64,000 bases of DNA from Paenibacillus sp. BSR1-1 (GTDB lineage Bacteria > Bacillota > Bacilli > Bacillales > Cytobacillaceae): assembly GCF_030403775.1 (NCBI RefSeq), contig NZ_JAQMWQ010000005.1, positions 1 through 64,000 on the forward strand, read 5' to 3'. Below the pieces are notes generated by a model that had not been told where the DNA came from, did no database searches, and saw only the letters and a list, made by a program, of their open reading frames with translations. A program made the position numbers and the translations under genes. This document shows positions 54,187-63,425 of this stretch, one piece after another. Each line of letters begins with the position of its first letter. Positions within the stretch are counted from its first letter, which is position 1.

Positions 54187-55017
54187 ATGAAAAATAAAGA
54201 ACGTTTAGATGTTTTACTTGTGGAACGGGGATTAATTGAAACACGTGAAAAAGCGAAAAGGGCGATAATGGCTGGTTTGGTTTATACAAACGAAGAGCGC
54301 TTGGATAAGCCAGGTGAAAAAGTTAAAACGGATATCCCGCTTAATATTAAAGGCAATATGCTGCCATATGTCAGCCGAGGAGGATTAAAGCTCGAAAAGG
54401 CATTAAAATCCTTTGAGGTAAATATTCAGGGAAAGGTTCTATTAGACATAGGGGCTTCCACTGGGGGATTTACGGATTGTGCCCTGCAAAATGGAGCGAA
54501 AATGTCGTATGCCCTTGATGTTGGCTATAATCAGCTTGCCTGGAAGCTGCGCCAAGATGATAGGGTTGTTGTCATGGAAAGAACAAATTTTCGCTATGTT
54601 ACACCAACTGATTTGAACGGAGAAATGCCGAATTTTGCCTCCATTGATGTTTCATTTATATCATTAACTTTAATTCTGCCTGTACTAAAAACACTCTTAG
54701 TACCAGGGAGTGACATAATTGCCCTTATTAAGCCGCAATTTGAGGCCGGCAGGGAGCAAGTGGGCAAAAAGGGCATTGTAAGGGATGAAAAAGTTCACCT
54801 TCAAGTGATTGATAAAATTATTCATTTTTCTATTCAACAAGGGTTTACAATTATGAACTTGTCTTATTCACCTATTACTGGCGGAGATGGGAACATTGAG
54901 TTTCTTCTTCATCTGAAATGGGAAGGTGAAAGAGAGGCGGGAGTAAACTCGTTGCCGATTTTGCCAGCCGATGTCGTGAAGGATGCACATAGCGAATTTC
55001 ATACAAAGCAAGAATAA
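54187..55017 (+). CDS. yqxC: TlyA family rRNA 2'-O-methyltransferase/hemolysin-like (YqxC)
   Basis: Protein of 276 residues. An S4 RNA-binding domain covers about 5-65 (RLDVLLVERGLIETREKAKR, VSRGGLKLEKAL). The FtsJ-like methyltransferase domain has the SAM loop LLDIGASTGGFTDCALQNGA and the K-D-K-E-like residues. TlyA proteins methylate cytidine ribose in rRNA. The gene lies three bases after dxs, as in B. subtilis, and is followed by a terminator. Confidence 0.9.
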   Translation: MKNKERLDVLLVERGLIETREKAKRAIMAGLVYTNEERLDKPGEKVKTDIPLNIKGNMLPYVSRGGLKLEKALKSFEVNIQGKVLLDIGASTGGFTDCALQNGAKMSYALDVGYNQLAWKLRQDDRVVVMERTNFRYVTPTDLNGEMPNFASIDVSFISLTLILPVLKTLLVPGSDIIALIKPQFEAGREQVGKKGIVRDEKVHLQVIDKIIHFSIQQGFTIMNLSYSPITGGDGNIEFLLHLKWEGEREAGVNSLPILPADVVKDAHSEFHTKQE

Positions 55018-55045
55018 AAAGGGTAAGTTCGCTTACCCTTTTTTT
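55016..55045 (+). terminator. Terminator of dxs-yqxC
   Basis: AAAAAGGGTAAG (55016-55027) pairs with CTTACCCTTTTT (55032-55043) around a TTCG loop. Confidence 0.9.
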
Positions 55046-55169
55046 GTATTTCATTGCATATTTATTAAGAAAAAAATGTACAAGGATTGAAAAATGGGCT
55101 AACATATGAGTAGAAGCGACAAAATAGAACAAAATACTCTGTTGTTTGAACGACTACGAGGTGAAAGTG

Positions 55170-55619
55170 ATGAATAAAGGACAACGACATATAAAGATAA
55201 GAGAAATTATTGCCACCAATGATATTGAAACACAGGACGATTTAGTCGATGAACTAAAAAATGCAGGCTATAATGTGACTCAGGCGACCGTCTCCAGGGA
55301 TATTAAAGAGTTACACCTTGTAAAGGTGCCTCTAAGTGACGGGCGATATAAGTACAGCTTACCGGCTGACCAGCGATTTAATCCATTACAAAAGCTAAAA
55401 AGATCATTAATAGACGCATTTGTTCGAATTGATTCTGCAGGACATTTACTAGTCATGAAATGCCTGCCGGGAAATGCTATGGCTATTGGTGCTCTCATCG
55501 ATAACTTGGATTGGGACGAAATATTAGGAACCATATGCGGTGATGATACGATGCTTATTATTTGCCGAACACCTGAGGATACAGAAGTAATAACCAATCG
55601 GTTCCTAGACATGCTTTAA
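55170..55619 (+). CDS. ahrC: Arginine repressor AhrC/ArgR
   Basis: Protein of 149 residues, as in B. subtilis. The N-terminal winged helix has [20 protein letters not shown] and [15 protein letters not shown]; the C-terminal hexamerisation and arginine-binding domain has [15 protein letters not shown] and [15 protein letters not shown]. It represses arginine biosynthesis. ATG 55170 follows GAGGTG; upstream in-frame codons are less likely. Confidence 0.96.
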   Translation: MNKGQRHIKIREIIATNDIETQDDLVDELKNAGYNVTQATVSRDIKELHLVKVPLSDGRYKYSLPADQRFNPLQKLKRSLIDAFVRIDSAGHLLVMKCLPGNAMAIGALIDNLDWDEILGTICGDDTMLIICRTPEDTEVITNRFLDML

Positions 55620-55634
55620 TTGGGGGAGAGTTCC

Positions 55635-57323
55635 TTGTTAGCAGAATTATCAATTAAAAATTTCGCGATAATTGAAAACTTAACGATTTCTTTTAATAAA
55701 GGTTTAACCGTATTGACAGGAGAAACAGGCGCTGGAAAGTCTATTATCATTGATGCCATTCATCTCCTCGTTGGCGGAAGGGGATCGGCGGAATTTGTCC
55801 GCCACGGAGAAGAAAGGGCAGAAATTGAAGGATTATTCCAAATAGATGATCCACAACATCCTGTAATATTCAAAGCAATGGAGTTCGGGATTGATATCGA
55901 AGAAGGAATGGTCATTTTACGTCGTGATATTGCAAAGACCGGAAAAAGCGTATGCAGGATAAATGGCAAGCTCGTAACCATTTCTACACTTCGTGAAATC
56001 GGGTCTGCCCTAGTGGATATTCACGGACAACATGAACACCAAGAATTAATGGATGAAACCTGGCATTTACCATTACTCGATCAATTTGGTACAGAGGATA
56101 TCCTGCCTTCACTTGAAGAATATCAGGAAGTTTTCCGTCGATATGAACAAACTAGGCAAAAGCTTAAATCCTTAAGTGATAATGATCAACAAACGGCTCA
56201 TCGTCTGGATTTAATCATATTTCAGTTAGATGAAATCCAAAAAGCAAATTTAAAGCCCCAGGAAGACGAAGATTTGTATGAAGAAAAGAAGAGACTGGGG
56301 AATTTCGAAAAGGTATTTGCGGCTGTACAATCAAGTTACAACGGCTTAAACGGAGAACATAAAGGACTTGATTGGATTAGTTTGGTCATGGGGCATCTTG
56401 AAGATGCAGCTTCCCTCGATAATGCTTATAAAGAAATTTATGAATCGGTCTCCAATAGCTTTTATCAGCTTGAGGATGCTGCCCGGTCGTTAAGAAATGA
56501 GTTAGACGTACTAGAGTTTGACCCTCAAAGGTTAAATGAAATTGAAGATCGTTTAAATGAAATCAACCAATTAAAACGTAAATACGGAAAAAACATTAAT
56601 GAAATAGTGGAGTATGCCGCTAAAATCGAAGAAGAGATTGAAACGTTGCAAAACAAGGAAACGCATATTGAGGAATTAGAAAAGGAATTAACTTCCATTA
56701 AAAAGGATTTGAGCCTTGAAGCAAAGCAATTAACTGAACTTCGTAAAAAATGGGCAGAAAAGCTGACGAAATTAATACATAAAGAATTGAAAGAATTATA
56801 CATGGCGAAAACCGTGTTTGAGATTCGCTTTGAGCCTGATATCGAGCATTTTTCTAAAACAGGTGTTGATCATGTTCAATTTTATATCAGTACCAATCCG
56901 GGAGAACCGTTAAAACCGTTATCAAAGGTTGCTTCTGGCGGAGAATTATCACGTATTATGCTTGCATTGAAAAGTATTTTTTCTAAACATCAAGGCGTCA
57001 CTTCCATTATTTTTGATGAAGTAGATACGGGTGTTAGTGGCAGAGTTGCACAGGCGATTGCCGAAAAAATTTATAAAGTAGCTTCTAATTCCCAGGTCTT
57101 ATGTATTTCTCATTTACCTCAAGTTGCGGCTATGGCGGATACGCATTTATTTATTTCGAAGATCATTAAAGGAGGAAGAACAAAAACCTCCGTCTCTCCA
57201 TTGAACATTGAAGAAAAAATAAAAGAGATCGGACGGATGATTTCTGGTGTGGAAATAACCGATTTAACCAAAAAACATGCCGAGGAATTATTGCAATTAG
57301 CTGAAATAAATAAAAAAAATTGA
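55635..57323 (+). CDS. recN: DNA repair protein RecN
   Basis: Protein of 562 residues from TTG 55635 (LLAELSIKNFAIIENL), following GGGGGAG. Walker A is TGETGAGKSIIID at about 30-42, the signature ASGGELSRIMLALK is near 440, and Walker B is IIFDEVDTGVSG. A long coiled coil lies between. It is an SMC-like protein acting early at double-strand breaks. Confidence 0.96.
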   Translation: MLAELSIKNFAIIENLTISFNKGLTVLTGETGAGKSIIIDAIHLLVGGRGSAEFVRHGEERAEIEGLFQIDDPQHPVIFKAMEFGIDIEEGMVILRRDIAKTGKSVCRINGKLVTISTLREIGSALVDIHGQHEHQELMDETWHLPLLDQFGTEDILPSLEEYQEVFRRYEQTRQKLKSLSDNDQQTAHRLDLIIFQLDEIQKANLKPQEDEDLYEEKKRLGNFEKVFAAVQSSYNGLNGEHKGLDWISLVMGHLEDAASLDNAYKEIYESVSNSFYQLEDAARSLRNELDVLEFDPQRLNEIEDRLNEINQLKRKYGKNINEIVEYAAKIEEEIETLQNKETHIEELEKELTSIKKDLSLEAKQLTELRKKWAEKLTKLIHKELKELYMAKTVFEIRFEPDIEHFSKTGVDHVQFYISTNPGEPLKPLSKVASGGELSRIMLALKSIFSKHQGVTSIIFDEVDTGVSGRVAQAIAEKIYKVASNSQVLCISHLPQVAAMADTHLFISKIIKGGRTKTSVSPLNIEEKIKEIGRMISGVEITDLTKKHAEELLQLAEINKKN

Positions 57324-57351
57324 AAAGCTATCCATTCTGGGTAGCTTTTTT
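57323..57351 (+). terminator. Terminator of ahrC-recN
   Basis: AAAAGCTATCC (57323-57333) pairs with GGGTAGCTTTT (57339-57349) with one G-U pair. Confidence 0.85.
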
Positions 57352-57442
57352 ATGTAGAACGAAGTTATAAATGATTGTCAAGGAGGCAAAATTATAGATG
57401 TAGCCATTTAAGTTGTAACTAGAAGCGAGGAGAGTGAAAAGT

Positions 57443-58732
57443 TTGAAGTTAGAGATAATTAGAAAAATTATTGGTGGAATTCTCCTTGTTTCATTAATTA
57501 GCCTTATTTTTTTTCAGCCATTGCAACAATATTTAAGTGTACCTAAAACAATCACTGTTTTTGAAGGACAAGATTACACATTTCAAAAGGCTGTTCCGGT
57601 TTCAGCCTCTTTAGTTTCTCACAATTCCACAATCACACTTGAACAGGAAAAACATTCGGTTTCGGTAAAGGCTTCTGAAAAAGGCAAAAATGAAATGCTT
57701 TTAGAATATGCCGGTATCCCCATTAAAAAGGTTGATGTACATGTCTTAAAAGATTTTCGTGTCATCCCAGGCGGTCAATCAATTGGTGTAAAATTGAATA
57801 CGGTAGGAGTTTTGGTTGTCGGCCACCACTTAGTTAACACAACAAATGGAAAAAAGTCTCCAGGTGAAATTGCAGGAATTAAAGTTGGAGATATTATCAC
57901 AGAAATCAATGGAAATAAAATTGAAAAAATGACAGATGTAGCACCATTCGTACAAGCTGCTGGACAAGATGGCAAAGCATTAGATATGATGATTAGCCGA
58001 GAAAGCGGTAAATTTAAGACTAAACTTACTCCATTAAAGGATAAAGAGGAAAATAGTTATAAGCTTGGATTGTATATTAGAGATTCTGCTGCTGGGATTG
58101 GGACGATGACTTTTATTCATCCGCAATCCAAAAAATATGGTGCGCTTGGCCATGTCATTTCAGATATGGATACGAAAAAGCCGATTGTTGTAGAAGATGG
58201 TCAAATTGTAAGGTCAACAGTAACATCAATTGAAAAAGGAAGTAATGGAGATCCGGGTGAAAAGCTTGCGCGTTTCTCTTCGGACCGAGAAATTGTCGGA
58301 AATATTACTAAGAATAGCCCATTTGGAATTTTTGGTGAATTAAATAAGGATTTAAAAAATGGTGTGTTAGATAAACCATTGCCAATTGCTTTATCCCATC
58401 AAGTAAAAGAAGGGCCAGCAAAAATTTTAACAGTTGTAAATAATGACAAAGTTGAAGAATTTGATATTGAAATTGTCAGCACAATCCCGCAAAAGTTTCC
58501 GGCTACAAAAGGCATGGTCATTAAAGTAACCGACCCAAAGCTGCTTGAAAAAACGGGAGGAATCGTTCAAGGAATGAGCGGAAGTCCGATTATTCAGGAT
58601 GGTAAGCTTGTCGGAGCAGTGACACATGTTTTTGTTAATGATCCAACCTCAGGTTATGGGGTTCATATTGAATGGATGCTAAATGAAGCTGGAATTAACA
58701 TATATGATATGCCAAAAAATAAAGCGAGTTGA
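57443..58732 (+). CDS. spoIVB: SpoIVB intramembrane signalling peptidase
   Basis: Protein of about 429 residues. One N-terminal helix ([19 protein letters not shown]), a PDZ domain (about 110-200, [20 protein letters not shown]), and an S55 serine peptidase domain with [19 protein letters not shown] carrying the catalytic Ser. It is made in the forespore and triggers SpoIVFB processing of pro-SigK. TTG 57443 gives better spacing to GAGGAG than GTG 57434; both are possible. Confidence 0.96.
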   Translation: MKLEIIRKIIGGILLVSLISLIFFQPLQQYLSVPKTITVFEGQDYTFQKAVPVSASLVSHNSTITLEQEKHSVSVKASEKGKNEMLLEYAGIPIKKVDVHVLKDFRVIPGGQSIGVKLNTVGVLVVGHHLVNTTNGKKSPGEIAGIKVGDIITEINGNKIEKMTDVAPFVQAAGQDGKALDMMISRESGKFKTKLTPLKDKEENSYKLGLYIRDSAAGIGTMTFIHPQSKKYGALGHVISDMDTKKPIVVEDGQIVRSTVTSIEKGSNGDPGEKLARFSSDREIVGNITKNSPFGIFGELNKDLKNGVLDKPLPIALSHQVKEGPAKILTVVNNDKVEEFDIEIVSTIPQKFPATKGMVIKVTDPKLLEKTGGIVQGMSGSPIIQDGKLVGAVTHVFVNDPTSGYGVHIEWMLNEAGINIYDMPKNKAS

Positions 58733-58738
58733 TAATTG

Positions 58739-58775
58739 AGCAAAATAGGTAAAATTCCCTATTTTGCTTCTTTTC
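58739..58775 (+). terminator. Terminator of spoIVB
   Basis: AGCAAAATAGG (58739-58749) pairs with CCTATTTTGCT (58758-58768), with a T-rich tail. Confidence 0.85.
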
Positions 58776-58789
58776 TTATTTAAAGTTTT

Positions 58790-58929
58790 TTCGACAAATA
58801 GCAGTTATAAATTGGAAAAAATGCGATTTTCGTCGAAAGAACGAGGAAAACAAAGAAAAGATAAGATTTTATCACTAATTTAAGAAATATTAAAAAAATG
58901 AGAGGATTTTTTGTTGCATTGTCGAATTT
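58790..58929 (+). promoter_or_regulatory. spo0A control region: SigH promoter and three 0A boxes
   Basis: A SigH-type promoter is at 58901-58929: AGAGGATTT, eleven bases, GTCGAATTT. Exact 0A boxes lie at 58790-58796 (TTCGACA, reverse) and 58920-58926 (TGTCGAA), the latter over the -10 region; CGTCGAA at 58831-58837 differs at one base. This layout fits autoregulation of spo0A by Spo0A~P. Confidence 0.8.
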
Positions 58930-59017
58930 CTAATTTAGAATAGAATTAAGAGCTTACTGAGAATAAGGATTGAAACTGAAATAGAGATTAATGAGTCGAG
59001 TTAAGGAGGAACCGGAG

Positions 59018-59812
59018 TTGAAAAAAATAAAAGTATGTGTCGTTGATGACAATAGGGAACTCGTTGGATTATTAGAGGACTATATTTCGTCCCAGGATGA
59101 TATGGAAGTAGTAGGTATTGCTCATAATGGTCAGGAATGTTTAGAAATGTTAAGTAATACAGATCCTGATGTTCTCGTTTTAGATATTATCATGCCGCAT
59201 CTTGATGGTTTAGCGGTTTTAGGACGTCTTCGTGAACTGAAAAAAGGTGTCCTGCCAAACGTTATTATGCTGACTGCATTTGGTCAAGAGGATGTAACCA
59301 AAAAAGCAGTAGAACTTGGGGCCTCTTACTTTATCCTTAAACCTTTTGATATGGAAAATTTAGGCAGTCACATAAGACAAGTTAGCGGCAACAGTAATTT
59401 ATTTACCACACGCAAGGCTCCGGCAACAAATTATCGTTCCCAATCCGAACAAAAACCCAAAAATCTTGATGCCAGCATTACGAGCATCATCCATGAAATC
59501 GGAGTACCCGCCCATATTAAAGGTTATTTATATTTAAGGGAAGCGATTTCGATGGTTTATAACGATATCGAGCTGCTTGGCTCGATTACTAAGGTTTTAT
59601 ACCCAGACATCGCAAAGAAATATAATACAACTGCCAGCCGCGTAGAACGTGCGATCCGACATGCCATTGAAGTGGCTTGGAGCCGCGGCAATATCGACTC
59701 TATCTCTTCATTGTTCGGATATACTGTCAGTATGTCAAAGGCGAAGCCAACGAATTCTGAATTTATCGCCATGGTTGCTGATAAACTTCGCTTAGAGCAT
59801 AAGGCCTCTTGA
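59018..59812 (+). CDS. spo0A: Sporulation master regulator Spo0A
   Basis: Protein of 264 residues from TTG 59018, preceded by AAGGAGG nine bases upstream. The receiver domain has the acidic pocket VVDDNREL, phosphorylated Asp56 in [10 protein letters not shown], Thr in LTAFGQED and Lys in ILKPFD. The DNA-binding domain has the long helices [20 protein letters not shown] and [20 protein letters not shown]. The upstream in-frame ATG at 58991 is not supported by a ribosome site. Confidence 0.97.
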   Translation: MKKIKVCVVDDNRELVGLLEDYISSQDDMEVVGIAHNGQECLEMLSNTDPDVLVLDIIMPHLDGLAVLGRLRELKKGVLPNVIMLTAFGQEDVTKKAVELGASYFILKPFDMENLGSHIRQVSGNSNLFTTRKAPATNYRSQSEQKPKNLDASITSIIHEIGVPAHIKGYLYLREAISMVYNDIELLGSITKVLYPDIAKKYNTTASRVERAIRHAIEVAWSRGNIDSISSLFGYTVSMSKAKPTNSEFIAMVADKLRLEHKAS

Positions 59813-59832
59813 AAGGAAGAGTAAATTAAATT

Positions 59833-59870
59833 AAAAAGCCTTCATTTTTTGGAGAAATGAAGGCTTTTTT
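59833..59870. terminator. Bidirectional terminator after spo0A
   Basis: AAAAAGCCTTCATTT (59833-59847) pairs with AAATGAAGGCTTTTT (59855-59869). It lies between spo0A and the convergent yycC-like gene. Confidence 0.92.
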
Positions 59871-59881
59871 GCTTTTATTTG

Positions 59882-60022
59882 TTAATTATTCTTATCCTTT
59901 TCCATTTCCATTAGCTTTTGAATGAGAATATGCTGTGGCATGTGCATAAGCTGTTCAAGAGGAATATTTAATTTCTGTGCAAGCTTTAGGGCGGTATCAG
60001 GTGATAATTGTAATGGTTTCAT
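59882..60022 (-). CDS. YycC-like small protein
   Basis: Protein of 46 residues starting MKPLQLSPDTALKLAQKLNI and then PLEQLMHMPQHILIQKLMEM. This pattern, including MHMPQHIL, matches the YycC family as I recall it. It is soluble and helical. GGAGGA lies before the ATG. It is divergent from yqiK. Function unknown. Confidence 0.75.
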   Translation of the reverse strand: MKPLQLSPDTALKLAQKLNIPLEQLMHMPQHILIQKLMEMEKDKNN

Positions 60023-60059
60023 TAGAATCCTCCATATTTTTAGTAGGGATGTGAAAAAA

Positions 60060-60788
60060 TTGACACAAATTTTCGCGCACCGTGGTTACTCCGCTTTATT
60101 TGCTGAAAATACAATGGGTGCCTTTATTGAAGCAGAAAAAGCAGGTGCAGACGGCTTAGAACTGGATGTTCAATTAACAAAAGATGGTGAAATTGTCGTC
60201 ATCCATGATGAAAAAGTTGATCGAACCACGACGGGAAAAGGTTTTGTTAAGGATTTTTTATATAAAGAAATTAGAAAATTTAACGCCAATAAAAATGGTC
60301 TTAAAAAGGAAGCGATTCCTTCTTTAGCGGAAGTGCTAGAATGGCTTAAAACGAACAAACTAATTTGTAATATTGAATTAAAGAATGGCCTGATTCCCTA
60401 TGAAGGCATGGAAGAAAAGGTTATTAAGCTTGTTCGGAAATATGGTCTATCAGATAGAATTATCATTTCATCGTTTAATCACTATAGTATTGTTCAAAGT
60501 TATCGTTTAGCCCCTGAAATTGAAACGGCCCCTTTGTTTATTGAAGGAATTTATATGCCGTGGATATACTCTCAAGCCATTAGGGCAAAAGGGATTCATC
60601 CAAAGCATTCTTCCATGTCAGATAACATTTTTATCAATACAATGCAAAATGGGATTGCAGTTCGGCCCTATACTGTTAATAAGGATGCGGATATGCACCG
60701 GTTCTTTAATATTAATTGTACTGCTTTTATAACCGATGACCCAGTAAAAGCTTTACGTATAAGGAAACAATATGAAAAGAGACCATAA
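60060..60788 (+). CDS. yqiK: Glycerophosphodiester phosphodiesterase (YqiK)
   Basis: Protein of 242 residues from TTG 60060, a TIM-barrel GDPD enzyme: the catalytic start IFAHRGYSALFAENTMGAF, metal ligands in GLELDVQLTKDGEIVVIHDE, and IELKNGL. It cleaves glycerophosphodiesters to glycerol 3-phosphate and alcohols. There is no signal peptide, so it is cytoplasmic. The family N-terminus supports the TTG; a longer frame reaches 59922 through a region on the opposite strand. Confidence 0.9.
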   Translation: MTQIFAHRGYSALFAENTMGAFIEAEKAGADGLELDVQLTKDGEIVVIHDEKVDRTTTGKGFVKDFLYKEIRKFNANKNGLKKEAIPSLAEVLEWLKTNKLICNIELKNGLIPYEGMEEKVIKLVRKYGLSDRIIISSFNHYSIVQSYRLAPEIETAPLFIEGIYMPWIYSQAIRAKGIHPKHSSMSDNIFINTMQNGIAVRPYTVNKDADMHRFFNINCTAFITDDPVKALRIRKQYEKRP

Positions 60789-60804
60789 CTGGCCTCTTTT
60801 TTTA
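60775..60804. terminator. Terminator between yqiK and yqzF
   Basis: AAAAGAGACC (60775-60784) pairs with GGCCTCTTTT (60791-60800) with one mismatch, followed by T. Confidence 0.8.
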
Positions 60805-61035
60805 TTTTTTAAATTTTGTTTGTACCTTATTTCTTTTTCGGTCGCGATGGAGGATGAATCCAGCAACAAAACCAAGACCTCCAATGAAAAAGACTAATCC
60901 AACGAGAAATTGAAGCCATAATTTAGGAAATGGTGCTTGAAGAATCCCGAAGGTCATATCTCGCATTAATTTTATTCCAACTGCCGCCAAAACACCAGGG
61001 ATCAATACTATAATAAGGGCAATAATCCTGCTCAT
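60802..61035 (-). CDS. yqzF: DUF2627 membrane protein (YqzF)
   Basis: Protein of 77 residues: two membrane segments (IIALIIVLIPGVLAAVGIK and WLQFLVGLVFFIGGLGFVAG) and a basic tail HRDRKRNKVQTKFKK. Sequence and position beside bkdR match YqzF (DUF2627). Function unknown. GGAAGGATTACG lies before the ATG. Confidence 0.88.
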   Translation of the reverse strand: MSRIIALIIVLIPGVLAAVGIKLMRDMTFGILQAPFPKLWLQFLVGLVFFIGGLGFVAGFILHRDRKRNKVQTKFKK

Positions 61036-61217
61036 GAACGTAATCCTTCCAAATTGTTATTTAAATAAGCACATCTAAATTATAACTCATGAAAATATTA
61101 TTACATAGCTGAAATTTGTCAAGATTAGTGTTTGGTAATAAAATAGATACTGAAAAAAGTTGCATATTTTTCCTGTAAGGAATGAAAAGATTTTCTTAAT
61201 ATGAAAGGGTGGGAAAA

Positions 61218-63293
61218 ATGCAAAATGTCATGATTGTAGGAGCCGGTAAGGGCGGTACAGCAATTTTGAAAATATTAAAGGAATCAGAAATGCTAAACCT
61301 TCATGCCGTTGTTGATCGGAATTTGGATGCCCCGGGTATAAAAATAGCGCAAGAAGAAGGTATTAAAACAGGAACATGCTGGCAGTCATTTCTAAACGAA
61401 AACATAGATATCATTATTGAAGTTACAGGCAATGATGAAGTTTTTCAAGAAATCCGGGACACCAAAAATAAAAAAACAGTTCTAATACCAGGCAGCGTTG
61501 CCTTCCTCGTGGCAAGGCTGATGGAAGAAAAAGAAGAGCTTATTGAAAAGCACCAGAATGAATCCTATCAACAAGAATTAATTTTTAACGCTACAAATGA
61601 TGGGATGGTCGTCATTGATAAATATGGAAAGGTCATTTTATTTAATAAACAGGCAGAAGAAATAATGGGCGTCAAGAAAGATGAGGCAATTGGGAAATTT
61701 GTTGTTGAAGTTATCCCGCATAGTCGTCTGCCGCATATCCTCGAAACCAGAAGGATTGAGTCTAACCAAGAAATGATCTTAAGGAATGGTAGAAAAATTA
61801 TTACCACGCGAATTCCGATTATTGAGGAAAATGGAACATTAATTGGGGCTTTCGCTGTTTTTAAAGACATTACAGAGGTTGTAAATCTTGCAGAAGAAAT
61901 CACGGATCTTAAAGAAATACAAACGATGCTGCAAGCAATAATCCACTCAAGTGATGATGCGATTTCGGTTGTGGATGAAAATGGACGGGGACTCCTGATA
62001 AATCCTGCCTATACCCGAATAACTGGGCTTACACAAGAACAGGTAATCGGCCAGCCGGCAACCACTGATATCTCTGAAGGTGAAAGTATGCATATGAAGG
62101 TTCTGCAAACAAGAAGGGCAGTTCGTGGCGTAGCGATGCGAGTTGGGCCGAACAAAAAAGAAGTAATCGTTAATGTAGCGCCAATTATCGTAAAGGGGAA
62201 ATTAAAGGGAAGTGTCGGCGTTATCCATGATATGTCTGAAATGAAATCGCTCAGCAGAGAGCTGAGCCGTGCTAGACAGTTGATACGGAAGCTGGAGGCA
62301 AAATACACATTTGAGGATATCATCGGAAAATCGGACGAAATGACCTTGGCAATCGAACAGGCAAAGCTTGGAGCCAAAACTCCTGCCACAGTCCTTCTTC
62401 GGGGTGAGTCAGGAACGGGAAAAGAGTTATTTGCCCATGCTATACATAATGCCAGCGATCGTAAATATAACAAATTTATCCGGGTTAATTGTGCTGCTAT
62501 ATCGGAATCCTTGCTTGAAAGCGAAATGTTCGGCTACGAAGAAGGTGCTTTTTCTGGTGCAATAAGAGGGGGAAAGACTGGCTTTTTTGAGGAAGCAAAT
62601 AATGGGAGTATATTTCTCGATGAAATCGGCGAACTTTCCGCCAATACTCAGGCAAAGCTGCTTAGGGTATTACAGGAAAATGAAATCATCCGTGTGGGTG
62701 GAACAAAACCAATCACGATCAATGTTAGGATTATTGCAGCGACAAATGTCAATCTTGAAAAGGGTATTGCTAAAGGAACGTTTAGGGAAGACTTATATTA
62801 TCGTTTAAATCGCATGCCTATCCACATTCCTCCCTTACGAAAACGCAAAGATGAAATTCCGTTATTATGTGAAAGGTTGATTCAAAAGATTAATCGAGAT
62901 TACGGACGAAATGTTGAAGGGGTTACCCAAGCAGCCTTGTTGCAGTTGATGGGGTATGATTGGCCTGGCAATGTAAGAGAATTGGAAAATATTCTTGGCA
63001 GAGCGATTATTTTTATGAATTATTATGAAACCTTAATCGATGTCCATCACTTGCCTGAATTAAAAAATAAAAAATCAGGCCAAGAACTAAATTCAACAAA
63101 CAAAAGTGAATCCTTTACATTAGATCGTACACTTTCCGAAATGATGGAAGAATATGAAGCGAATATTATTCAGCAAACACTAAGCCGATTAAAGGGCAAT
63201 AAAACATTAACAGCTAAAACCCTTGGTTTGTCTGTAAGGAATTTATATTATAAACTGGAAAAATATAACCTTGAAAAAAATATCACGCAATAA
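61218..63293 (+). CDS. bkdR: Sigma-54-dependent activator BkdR
   Basis: Protein of 691 residues. The N-terminal part (1-110) has a nucleotide-binding-like [13 protein letters not shown]. Two PAS domains follow (about 125-345). The AAA+ domain has Walker [11 protein letters not shown] near 395, the sigma-54 contact loop GAFSGA near 443 and [11 protein letters not shown]. The C-terminus has a Fis-type helix-turn-helix ([20 protein letters not shown]). It activates branched-chain keto acid degradation genes with SigL. ATG 61218 follows AAAGGGTGGG. Confidence 0.95.
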   Translation: MQNVMIVGAGKGGTAILKILKESEMLNLHAVVDRNLDAPGIKIAQEEGIKTGTCWQSFLNENIDIIIEVTGNDEVFQEIRDTKNKKTVLIPGSVAFLVARLMEEKEELIEKHQNESYQQELIFNATNDGMVVIDKYGKVILFNKQAEEIMGVKKDEAIGKFVVEVIPHSRLPHILETRRIESNQEMILRNGRKIITTRIPIIEENGTLIGAFAVFKDITEVVNLAEEITDLKEIQTMLQAIIHSSDDAISVVDENGRGLLINPAYTRITGLTQEQVIGQPATTDISEGESMHMKVLQTRRAVRGVAMRVGPNKKEVIVNVAPIIVKGKLKGSVGVIHDMSEMKSLSRELSRARQLIRKLEAKYTFEDIIGKSDEMTLAIEQAKLGAKTPATVLLRGESGTGKELFAHAIHNASDRKYNKFIRVNCAAISESLLESEMFGYEEGAFSGAIRGGKTGFFEEANNGSIFLDEIGELSANTQAKLLRVLQENEIIRVGGTKPITINVRIIAATNVNLEKGIAKGTFREDLYYRLNRMPIHIPPLRKRKDEIPLLCERLIQKINRDYGRNVEGVTQAALLQLMGYDWPGNVRELENILGRAIIFMNYYETLIDVHHLPELKNKKSGQELNSTNKSESFTLDRTLSEMMEEYEANIIQQTLSRLKGNKTLTAKTLGLSVRNLYYKLEKYNLEKNITQ

Positions 63294-63320
63294 ATTTCAT
63301 AGTGTGAAATTTTTTGCGTG
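63284..63320. promoter_or_regulatory. 16-bp imperfect palindrome, likely BkdR site or terminator
   Basis: CACGCAATAAATTTCA (63284-63299) and its counterpart at 63305-63320 match at 15 of 16 positions around a 5-base centre. It overlaps the bkdR stop and lies about 60 bases upstream of the -24 element. As an inverted repeat it fits an upstream activating site for BkdR; as RNA it could end bkdR. Confidence 0.6.
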
Positions 63321-63361
63321 TAGTAAATTTGAAAATAAAGCGTTTTCATTGCATTTTAGTT

Positions 63362-63377
63362 TGGCATAGAACTTGCA
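63362..63377 (+). promoter_or_regulatory. Sigma-54 (SigL) -24/-12 promoter of the ptb/bkd operon
   Basis: TGGCAT (63362-63367), five bases, TTGCA (63373-63377), with GG and GC ten bases apart. This is a close match to the sigma-54 consensus and stands directly upstream of ptb, the first gene of the BkdR regulon. Confidence 0.9.
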
Positions 63378-63425
63378 ATGTAATATATCGGAGTGGAAGA
63401 AAGAGGAGAAGGGGTTGATGACAAC

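Noticed and set aside
59922..60059. Upstream extension of yqiK
   Set aside because: The region codes on the other strand for the 46-residue YycC-like protein, and the family N-terminus begins at 60060.
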